A DNA stretch of 64,000 nt, taken from positions 47,044,012 through 47,108,011 of the forward strand of contig CM059971.1 in NCBI GenBank assembly GCA_030490835.1, written 5' to 3'. This DNA is from Annona cherimola. Taxonomy: Eukaryota > Streptophyta > Magnoliopsida > Magnoliales > Annonaceae. Position 1 is the stretch's first letter. Each line of letters begins with the position of its first letter. The notes under the pieces were generated by a model, which had not been told where the DNA came from, did not search any database, and was given only the letters and a program-made list of their open reading frames with translations. Below are positions 1 to 8,600 of the stretch, one piece after another. Made by a program: the position numbers and the translations under genes.

Positions 1-45
1 ACCTTAAAAGCATTGAAATCGAATCAAATGAATTCAGTCGGATAG
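1..45 (+). repeat. End of a 233-bp satellite monomer
   Basis: These bases match the last part of the satellite monomer that fills 5646-54092, including the CATTGAAATCGAATC segment and the GTCGGATAG end. The monomer is interrupted at base 45 and resumes at 5646, so the LTR insertion that follows landed inside an existing satellite array. The array therefore continues to the left of this window. Confidence 0.95.
41..45. repeat. Target site duplication, left copy (GATAG)
   Basis: GATAG directly precedes the TG terminus of the LTR at 46 and is repeated at 5646-5650 directly after its CA terminus. Uninterrupted monomers read GTCGGATAGAATGAAC here with one GATAG, so the second copy was made on insertion. 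A 5-bp duplication is usual for LTR-retrotransposon integrases. Confidence 0.95.
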
Positions 46-351
46 TGTGAAACCCTAACCCAAGTAAGCCATATGTATGCATTGAACATGTATTTGATGA
101 TTATTTATGAATTATGGAATTATGAAGGTATTTTATGATTTTTGCTAATTATGGCAATTAGGGTTATGGGTTAGCATTAATGATGTGATTAAGCATTTTG
201 AGCCTAAATGAGATAATGGGTTTAGAATGAATTATTTGTGATTTAAGTGTGCAATAATATCATGAAAAATCATTTGTCATGATTTAAAATGAATTATGGA
301 AATAAAGATGGAAATTGACAAGTGTGAAGAAAAATACTAGAAAATTCATAA

Positions 352-735
352 CTCAACGCCTAAAAGGCGGATTCAAGTGAAATTTGAGATGAAGATTTTT
401 AATATTAGGCTTGGTATTATGGAATAAAAAGATTATGAAAATTCTTGATGAAATGAGAATTATGAATTTTTTTAAGTATATGTTCATTTCAACCGTTAAC
501 TTCAAACGCGTGTAACGGGAGCTAGGAAACTCAGATTGAGATGAAATTTGAAACGGTTGAATGAAATTATGAGATGTTTATGTTGAATGGATTGGATTAA
601 GGGAATAATGATGGGATTAGGGTGATAATTAATTATTTTTATTCCCAAATCCAAAAGATATATTCAAGTGGTCATAACTCGACGTAGAAACGTCGGATTG
701 AGATGAAATTTGAAACGATGGAATAAAATTATGAA
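352..735 (+). repeat. Diverged direct repeats with small hairpins in the upstream LTR
   Basis: A unit reading ATAACTC, a small hairpin, GATT, then GAGATGAAATTTGA occurs near 349-390 and 674-715, with a partial third copy near 530-573. The hairpins differ in sequence but keep pairing: arms CGCCT and AGGCG at 357-361/365-369, and CGACGT and ACGTCG at 680-685/690-695. Similar GAGRTGAAA text recurs in the related LTR near 57380-57560 on the - strand. No coding sequence was seen in the surrounding 46-2670. Confidence 0.6.
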
Positions 736-2670
736 ATCTATGAGATGAATGGAATGGATTAAGATAATTATCATGAGAAATGGATTTCTTGGAGAGCAAG
801 TAACAAGTTGCTTAAGGGCTAAGTAAAGAAGGACAATTTGGACGGTCTTGATGCATGCAGATTTTTGCAATTATGAAAATGTGAAAAAAATAATTTATAT
901 GGCTAACAATTGTCCAGCACATCAAGGGGGATAAGAATGCATTAATTGGTTGTGGAAAATGGCTCCAAAGTGGGTCCCACAGCTGGAGAAAATCCAGCTC
1001 TTCAAAGGTATGCACGATCACTTGAGAGAGAGAAGGTGTGAATGCATAAGGGGTTTTCTTGCTTAGCAAGAAAGCAAATTTTCTAACCCCCAACCCCTTG
1101 AACGTGCCAAGCAGAGGAAAACCAAGGGAATTCAAGGGAAAAAGAGGAAGAAAGAAAGAGGAGAAGTGGAGGAAAGCAAGCTTTTCAATTTTGGATTGAA
1201 TCCACTCAAGTTCAAGTAAGTATATGATTATTTGATTTTTATGCATCAAATCTATAAAGCAAATGATGCTGAAAAATAAATTATGGTCGGAACAGTAAAT
1301 GAATGCTGTTTGGCATGAAAATTTTTGAGAACAATCCTCATGCTATGATTAAGGAACGAAATAATTTTCAGCTGAAAAGGATATGTATGTTGGAAATTAA
1401 AAATCCGTGAATATTAGCCCAAACAGGGTAAAACGGGTTACAGGATCAGCTGTAGAAAATGATTTTTAATAACTTTTCTACAAGGTTTTTCCTGCTGAAA
1501 ATTTTACAGGCTATACATGAAATATTTGGGATTACAGGAAAAAATTAAAAATGAGGTTTTTATGGGTGTAAATAGACCCCATAAATAACGTCATTCAGGC
1601 TGACTGGAAATGGAGTTTACTGTTCAGCAAGGTAAAAATCCCCAAATAAATCTGTAATGTTAATATTTCGTACTGAAAATTTCATGAAAGTTAATTGATG
1701 AAGTTATTAAGTTATGGTAGAAATTTCAGATCAAAAATACTTGATTTGATATTAATTCAAGATTTTAATATTTCAGCACGCCTGATTTCAGCATATGTGG
1801 TTAGTTTGAGAAAGGAATCAAAAAGAAATATGAAACATGTGTAGAAATGATCCAAATTGATTTATGTGTTAAATAATTAAATATGGATCAATAAAAGTAC
1901 AATTATATGCTGAAATTTCGAATTTATATAATGACCTAAGGTTATGTGTCAAAGGACACGTTAAACGGGTTAAAAGTGGGTTCCAAACTAACTGTTTTGG
2001 AAACCTATGAAAAATGGATTTTTAACCCCATGAAAATACCTTAAGTAAAGTGGTATTAAAGGGTAATTGACCCGCTGAAAAATGGATTAAATTTCTGAGT
2101 TAGGAAATTTTAAGAAATGCATCATGGTTAAGTGCTAAATGAGCTTATGTGAAGGGATAATGATAAACGGGTGATGGATGATTTATGAAAAATGATTTTA
2201 TGCAAAAAATTCATGAAAATGAGATGAAATACATGTTTATGGATCTGTTTGGAATGACATGTTATTAATCCAAAAGTTTGGATTTGAATTATGAAGTTTA
2301 GGCAATGCTATGTACATAGAAGAAACACCCGTATGTGTATTCTTGGAAAAATGGGAAAAATTGCAAAGTAAGCTTAATAAAGCTATGAATGATGCATATG
2401 GAATGAATTTTTATGATATTGAAATGAATACCCTAATTTTAGGGTTATGTGCATGTTATATGTATAGGCTATGATGTGTGATAGCCAAATGTGTAAAAAC
2501 GGTGTTAATATATGCAAATTAAGCCATATATGTGTATGATGAATTATGAAGGATATATGCTAATGAAAATGGGTTGGAAAACTAAATGGAATGCAATGAC
2601 AAGAAATATATGAAAAACCATATTATGTTCATGTAGGCAAGGAAAAGAATGGAAGAAAAAGGGATTATGG
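736..2670 (+). other. Non-coding upstream half of the solo LTR
   Basis: AT-rich LTR sequence with no supported gene. The 1280-1560 interval is its best-conserved part compared with the other element's LTR; for example, AACAGGGTAAAACGGGTTAC near 1420 has a close match on the - strand near 56370. That is U3 or leader sequence shared by the family. A purine-rich stretch lies at 1090-1180, and a possible splice-donor-like GTAAGTAT follows at about 1216. The short open frames in this interval run against the LTR sense strand and have no recognisable content. Confidence 0.6.
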
Positions 2671-2676
2671 CGATCT

Positions 2677-2685
2677 CAGGTAAGC
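2677..2685 (+). promoter_or_regulatory. Conserved splice-donor-like site in the LTR
   Basis: CAG/GTAAGC fits the plant 5' splice-site consensus. The same CAGGTAAGCAAGC text occurs in LTR sense orientation in the other element at 55653-55645 and in its second LTR near 63253-63245. It lies about 2.63 kb and 2.68 kb from the respective LTR starts although flanking sequence has diverged. This suggests a selected site, perhaps the donor of an LTR leader intron. No acceptor could be assigned, so function is inference. Confidence 0.4.
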
Positions 2686-2788
2686 AAGCAAACTTTCTAA
2701 AATGCATTTTCTTTCTATGTGATTGATATGATTGAATTGCCTATGTTTATGTTTTTACGAATGGGAAAGCACAAGTTTTGAATATGAC

Positions 2789-3637
2789 GGCTTTAATGCA
2801 AAGCCATAAGATTTGAAAAATGATGACTTTAATGAAAAGTCTTAAGGTTTGCTTCATGGGAGGCAAGCGACACTTCTTAAGATAAATAATTTATCCTAAG
2901 TGTTGCCAAGGATGGGAATGCTTCATGTTAATGGAATTAAGAAATTTTGCTTAAGAGTAAGCAAGTTCTCTATGCTAATGTTTTAAGGATTTCATGTTTG
3001 ATATCGATGGTTTTAAGAATTTGCTTTTAAGGAAGCAAGTTCTATATGATATGGTTCAACAGCGTTTTATAAGAAAAAGGGAATTTTACCCTTTTTCACA
3101 AAATATTTTTGGTAAATGAGTTTTGAGTTATTTCTACAATAACTCGCGATAAACAATGATGAAAAAGATTTGTTTTACTAGGTCAAGATAATTCAATATT
3201 AAATTACGTTTTGGACATAGTCCACATGTTTTGAAATGATATTTGAACAGTTTTGGTTTCCTTTGGATAAGGAAATCTATGTTGAAAATGTTGGAAAAAT
3301 GTTTCTACGGATGTGTTGAAAGGGATTTATGGATGACCAACCTCCTATGGCTGATTTCATAAAATGGTTTAATTTCAGGTTGCTTGATGGCATGCAAAAG
3401 ACTATGCAATTTTCCTCTATGTAAAAATGATTAATATGTGGACAATTATTAAATTTTTTTAGGTGAAGGACAAGGGGATAGCATAATTGCATAACTTTTG
3501 TAAACAAAAGATCCTGAAATAGAAACCAAGAAAATATTAGAGGAAAATATGATTTATTTATGAAAATTCAAAGGATTTGAAATTCTTTTATTAAAAGGAT
3601 TTTAAGATTTATTGTTTCTCAAACATTTCAAATGTTT
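2789..3637 (+). repeat. Hairpin cluster A in the solo LTR
   Basis: A run of short inverted repeats, read by eye: GGCTTT/AAAGCC (2789-2805); GACTTT/AAAGTC (2825-2841), a paired G-C to A-T change on the previous one; GATAAAT/ATTTATC (2881-2895), extended by outer pairing to CACTT/AAGTG; TTGCTTA/TAAGCAA (2947-2964); TTGCTT/AAGCAA (3021-3038); GAAAAAGGG/CCCTTTTTC (3073-3097); GAGTTATT/AATAACTC (3125-3145); GGTTTCCTT/AAGGAAATC with one G-T pair (3255-3277); CTTTTG/CAAAAG (3495-3510); AAACATTT/AAATGTTT (3621-3637). The TTGCTT/AAGCAA stem is also present in both LTRs of the other element (55563-55580 and the equivalent place near 63165) with a different loop. Confidence 0.8.
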
Positions 3638-3746
3638 ATCAAAATATTTTACTCAAAACTTTTCTAAAGGAATTTAAGGAAGGTCATCCTAAAACTGGAT
3701 TTCAAATAACAACTTGTTAAAGTGGGTGCGCTCGCTTACAAGTTGA

Positions 3747-3909
3747 CACAGACTGCGGTCTGTGATGTGTTTTTGAAAATAATTGTAAAATATAGACTTC
3801 AGTCTAAGATTTTTGTGAATATGAATGCAGACTGCGGTCTGTGATCCCGGTTTAAAAGAACATGGGCTGCGGTCTGTGGTTCTTCAAACCAAAACGGACT
3901 GCGGTTCGT
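3747..3909 (+). repeat. Five related CAGAC hairpins with 4-nt loops
   Basis: Five stem-loops spaced about 32-46 bp apart, each with a loop of TGCG or TTCA: CACAGAC/GTCTGTG at 3747-3764, TAGAC/GTCTA at 3793-3806, CAGAC/GTCTG at 3828-3841, a weak wobble-paired version at about 3862-3878, and ACGGAC/GTTCGT (one G-T pair) at 3894-3909. The other element keeps two members in each LTR: CACAGAC/GTCTGTG at 54974-54991 and TACAGAC/GTCTGTA at 55036-55053, and again at 62545-62562 and 62607-62624. The 5'-most C-G pair has become T-A in one copy, a compensatory change. Confidence 0.85.
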
Positions 3910-3914
3910 CAGGA

Positions 3915-4150
3915 TAACGTACGGTGCACCGGTACAAGGAATAGGCTGGTTGTAGAGCACGGTTGGGATGACCGGGGCCCACTCTACATAAGGCCAAGTC
4001 GCTAAGGGATGGCAGGAGTGCCAGCGGCGCCCTCCCTGAGATGGGAGCAGGATAAGTGAACAGCCGCCTGGCTAGCGTGCTGTTAAGGATTCTCTTCCAA
4101 AAGGTAGCATGATCACTTGCTAAGTGTCACTACTGGATGGAGAGAAATGC
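3915..4150 (+). other. GC-rich conserved core of the LTR
   Basis: An island much richer in G and C than the surrounding LTR. It has a clear counterpart on the - strand of the other element at about 54700-54950. Shared words include GGCGCCCTCCCTG, ATGGGAG, AGCCGCCTGGCT and AAGTGTCAC, in the same order. A 6-bp pairing GTAGAG/CTCTAC encloses about 24 bases near 3952-3987. No reading frame appears shared. Being the best-kept stretch between the two diverged LTRs, it may be a functional RNA or regulatory segment, but the sequence does not say which. Confidence 0.55.
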
Positions 4151-4247
4151 ATTTGCTTATGTTTTATTTCTGAAAAGCCCAAAGATTGGGTTATGAAAAT
4201 ATCCTAAAGGGATTTTTATGAAATGGTTACCCTAAAAGAAAGGGGGT

Positions 4248-4953
4248 TTTACACAAAAGTGTAAATAACAAGAATTAAAGAAAATGTGTTTATGCAAATG
4301 CATTCATGAAAATGGTTTTCCTTGTTTACTATAAACAAGCCCCAAGACGGGGAATTATGAAAAGGATTTATGTTCATTTGTAAAAGAGCCTAAATAAAGA
4401 ATGTTTTTGGACATAAAAATGTCCTTTGCCGAGAAAGGCTTATGTGATTGATGTTTAAGGACATATGAATGTCCATTGCCAATAAGGTTATGTAAAGGAT
4501 GTTTTGAGACATGAAATGTCTCTTGATTTTATGATGGCTTATGTGAATGATGTTTTGAGACATGATATGTGTCTTGATTTTATGATGGCTTATGTTAATG
4601 ATGTTTTGAGACATAAAATGTCTCTTGGCTAAGGAATTTTATGATGGTTTATGTTAATGATGTTTTGAGACAAGAGATGTCTCCGTTGCCTAAGTATTTA
4701 TGTTGTTTTGGATGGAAAATGTCCACTGGCAACCGAATGATTTCATGTAATGGCTATGAACATTAAAAATGTTCATATAAGATTAATGGAAACTCATCAA
4801 TAAAGGTAAAATGTATATGTTTTGCCTAAACAAGCCCAGGCGCGGCTTGTAAATGATTTTAAGAATGAATGCTTTATGAAAGCATTCAAGGACTTGAAAT
4901 TGTCCTTATAATAAAGGATTTCATGATGGTATTTTAGGACATATGCATGTCCT
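4248..4953 (+). repeat. Hairpin cluster B with a ~51-bp tandem repeat
   Basis: A degenerate tandem repeat (starts at 4403, 4453, 4501, 4552, 4603, 4662, 4705) whose units each carry a stem-loop: GGACAT/ATGTCC (4409-4424 and 4459-4474), GAGACAT/ATGTCTC (4506-4522 and 4608-4624), a decayed copy at 4557-4573, GAGACA/TGTCTC (4667-4683) and a decayed copy near 4709. Further stems follow: TATGAACATT/AATGTTCATA (4755-4777), TGAATGCTTT/AAAGCATTCA (4866-4888), AAGGAC/GTCCTT (4888-4907), AGGACAT/ATGTCCT (4936-4953). Before them lie TTTACAC/GTGTAAA (4248-4265), CTTGTTTA/TAAACAAG (4321-4339) and CCCC/GGGG (4340-4352). The AGGACAT/ATGTCCT stem recurs in the other LTR at 54625-54642. Confidence 0.85.
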
Positions 4954-5120
4954 CAGGAACAAGGTATTCCCAATGTTTATGAAAAAGGTTTTCAAGAAGC
5001 CTTGCCCTAAAATGCTTGCTTACTGAGTTGTCACTCACGTTTTGTTTTCCAAACCCTTAGACAGGTACTGAGGAGACTCAGAAGGTTGCGAACCTCAGAC
5101 GTGGAGGAAGGTACATGATG

Positions 5121-5348
5121 ATAGCCTTGAAGGCTATGAGGAATGGAAAAGCATAAATATGCTAAGGTAAGCTAATGTGTATGTGAACTTAATGAGAATA
5201 TTAAGTTCTAAAAATGATTCAGTGGTTGAATGTATGGATGTATGGATGTAAATTGTGATGCCTAAGTTAAGAAAACTTTCACGGCAGGAAGGCATGAAAA
5301 GATACTATGTGTTTATGTATATCCGAACTTAGTTAGAGTTCTAAGTTC
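5121..5348 (+). repeat. Hairpin cluster C in the solo LTR
   Basis: Stem-loops read by eye: ATAGCCT/AGGCTAT (5121-5137), AGCATA/TATGCT (5150-5163), GAACTTAAT/ATTAAGTTC (5185-5208) and GAACTTAG/CTAAGTTC (5325-5348). The last two share the GAACTTA...TAAGTTC frame and differ by a paired change near the loop. The remaining LTR end (5349-5645) has no gene; its last 90 bases match the other element's LTR end. Confidence 0.75.
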
Positions 5349-5645
5349 CATGTGAATTAATGACTGAATGTATGAAAGTATGATTTATACAATGATTCAG
5401 TGTATAAAGACAGGCATGTAGAGATGCTTTGAATGAAATGATGAACTTTATTACAAGTGAAATATCGCAATGTACGATGATTGTCATGTCAAGATTATGA
5501 ATGATGACAGAAGAATAATCGAAAAAAATTCTGGACATATTCCAATTAAAAACCCGCCGCGTGATCAGGGCAACAATCCAGATTCACATTTACCAATCGA
5601 TAGATCTTGAGGTAAGGAAGTGACGTCTTGGTTCGGGGCGCCACA

Positions 5646-5650
5646 GATAG
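5646..5650. repeat. Target site duplication, right copy (GATAG)
   Basis: Second copy of the 5-bp duplication, immediately after the CACA end of the solo LTR. It is also the start of the first uninterrupted satellite monomer. Confidence 0.95.
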
Positions 5651-8600
5651 AATGAACTTTGATTATTTAGAATAGTGTACAACTCAATCTAATTTACTTG
5701 ATTTGAATGTAATGAGAACAAGTAAACTTTAACGCATTCCAATAGGTGCAAAACAACCGAATCGGACGTAAGGAACTTCAATAAACAAGAATTAACAACA
5801 ATCCCTTGATTTCATTTACATTCGAACGACAACGAACGACCTTAAAAGCATTGAAATCGAATCAAATGAATTCAGTCGGATAGAATGAACTTTGATTATT
5901 TAGAATAGTGTACAACTCAATCTAATTGACTTGATTTAACAGTAATGAGAACGAGTAAACTTTAACGCATTCTAATAAATTCAAAAAACCCAAATCGGAT
6001 GTAAGGAACTTCAATAAACAAGAATTAACAACTATCCCTTGGTTTTATTTACATTCGAACGACAACAAACGACCTTAAAAGCATTGAAATCGAATCAAAT
6101 GAATTAATTCGTATAGAATGAACTTTGATTATTTAGAATAGTGTACAACTCAATCTAATTGACTTAATTTGACTGGAATGAGATCGAGTAAACTTTAAAG
6201 CATTCTAATAGATTTAAAGCAACCGAATCGGACGTAAGGAACTTCAATAAATAAGAATTAACAACAATCCCTTGATTTCGTTTGCATACGAACGACAACA
6301 GATGACGTTAAAGGCATTCAAATCGAATCAAATGAATTGAGTTGGATAGAATGAACTTTGATTATTTAGAATAGCGTACAACTCAATCTAATTGACTCGA
6401 TTTTACTGTAATGTGAACGAGTAAACTTTAACGCATTCTAATAGATTCAAAACAACCAAATCGAACGTAAGGAACTTCAATAAACAAGAATTAAGAACAT
6501 TCCCTTGATTTTATTTACATTCTAACGACAACGAACGACCTTAAAAGCTTTGAAATCGAATCAAATGAATTCAGTCGGATAGAATGAACTTTGATTATTT
6601 AGAATAGTGTACAACTCAATCTAATTGACTTGATTTTACAGTAATGAGAACGAGTAAACTTTAACGCATTCCAATAAATTCAAAAAACCCAAATCGGATG
6701 TAAGGAACTTCAATAAACAAGAATTAACAACTATCCCTTGATTTTATTTACATTCGATCGACAACAAAAGACCTTAAAAGTATTGAAATCGAATCAAATG
6801 AATTAATTCGGATAGAACGAAATTGATTATTTAGAATAGTGTACAACTCAATCTAATTGAGTAGATTTGACTGTAATGAGAACGAGTAAACTTTAACGCA
6901 TTCTAATAGATTCAAAACAACCAAATCGAATGTAAGGAACTTCAATAAACAAGAATTAAGAACAATCCCTTGATTTTATTTACATTCGAACGACAACGAA
7001 CGGCCTTAAAAGCATTAAAATCGAATCAAATGAATTCAGTCGGATAGAATGAATTTTGATTATTTAGAATAGTGTACAACTCAATCTAATTGACTTGATT
7101 TTACAGTAATGAGAACGAGTAAACTTTAACGCATTCTAATAAATTCAAAAAACACAAATCGGATGTAAGGAACTTCAATAAAAAAGAATTAAATACTATC
7201 CCTTGATTTTATTTACATTCGAACGACAACAAACGACCTTAAAAGCATTGAAATCGAATCAAATGAATTAATTCGGATAGAACGAACTTTGATTATTTAG
7301 AATAGTGTACAACTCAATCTAATTGACTTGATTTGACTGTAATGAGAACGAGTAAACTTTAACGCATTCAAATAGATTCAAAACAACCAAATCGAACGTA
7401 AGGAACTTCAATAAACAAGAATTAAGAACAATCCCTTGATTTTATTTACATTCGAACGACAACGAACGGCCTTAAAAGCATTGAAATAGAATCAAATGAA
7501 TTCAGTCGGATAGAATGAATTTTGATTATTTAGAATAGTGTACAACTCAATCTAATTGACTTGATTTTACAGTAATGAGAACGAGTAAACTTTAACGCAT
7601 TCTAATAAATTCAAAAAACACAAATCGGATGTAAGGAACTTCAATAAATAAGAATTAACAACAATCCCTTGATTTTATTTACATTCGAACGACAACGAAC
7701 GACCTTAAAAGCATTGAAATTGAATCAAATGAATTCAGTCGGATAGAATGAATTTTGATTATTTAGAATAGTGTACAACTCAATCTAATTGATTTGATTT
7801 TACAGTAATGAGAACGGGTAAACTTTAACGCATTCTAATAAATTCAAAAAACCCAAATCGGATGTAAGGAACTTCAATAAACAAGAATTAACAACTATCC
7901 ATTGATTTTATTTACATTCGAACGACAACAAACGACGTTAAAAGCATTGAAATCGAATCAAATGAATTAGTTCGTATAGAATGAACTTTGATTACTTAGA
8001 ATAGTGTACAACTCAATCTAATTGACTTAATTTGACTGTAATGAGATCGAGTAAACTTTAAAGCATTCCAATAGATTTAAAGCAACCGAATCGGATGTAA
8101 GGAACTTCAATAAATAAGAATTAACAACAATCCCTTTATTTTGTTTGCATTTGAACGACAACAAATGACCTTAAAGGCGTTCGAATCGAATCAACTGAAT
8201 TCAGTCGGATAGAATGAACTTTGATTATGTAGAATAGTGTATTACTCAATCTAATTGACTTAATTTGACTGTAATGTGAACGAGTAAACTTTAACGCATT
8301 CTAATAGATTCAAAACAACCGAATCGGACGTAAGGAACTTCAACAAATAAGAACTAACAACAATCTCATGATTTCGTTTGCATACGAACGACAACGGATG
8401 ACGTTAAAGGCATTCAAATCGAATCAAATGAATTGAGTTGGATAGAATGATCTTTGATTATTTAGAATAGTGTACAACTCAATCTAATTGACTTGATTTT
8501 ACTATAATGTGAACGAGTAAACTTTAACGCATTCTAATAGATTCAAAACAACCAAATCAAACGTAAGGAACTTCAATAAACAAGAATTAAGAACAATCCC

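Larger units (their letters stand above)
46..5645 (+). mobile_element. Solo LTR, 5.6 kb, Ty3/Gypsy-related
   Basis: The segment starts TGTGAAACCC, ends GGGGCGCCACA (TG...CA), and is flanked by a 5-bp duplication. No primer binding site, polypurine tract or gag/pol trace was seen inside. It aligns along its length with the LTRs of the element at 54093-63628 read on the - strand. Shared blocks lie in the same order: one near 1419-1472 pairs with about 56338-56390, the AGGTAAGCAAGC site at 2679 with 55652, the CAGAC hairpins near 3750-3910 with 54974-55053, and the last 90 bases, which carry GTGATCAGGGCAACAATCC. It is therefore one LTR left by recombination between the two LTRs of a full element. 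At 5600 bp it is very long; its relative's LTR is 4236 bp, and the extra length is mostly in the downstream half. I infer that the lost internal region was Ty3/Gypsy-like. Confidence 0.9.

Noticed and set aside
49..62. Telomere-like AAACCCTAACCC at the LTR start
   Set aside because: It is less than two plant telomere units, lies inside the LTR terminus and is not tandem. It is a coincidence of the LTR sequence.
664..1249. Two overlapping - strand open frames in the solo LTR
   Set aside because: They are antisense to the LTR, have low-complexity composition, lack known motifs and cross a purine-rich tract. Chance is the simpler explanation.
4390..4614. Repetitive peptide frame (MSQNIIHISHHKIK-like units) on the - strand
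   Set aside because: It is the translation of the 51-bp hairpin minisatellite. Irregular unit lengths (48-59 bp) do not keep a frame, so it is not a repeat protein.
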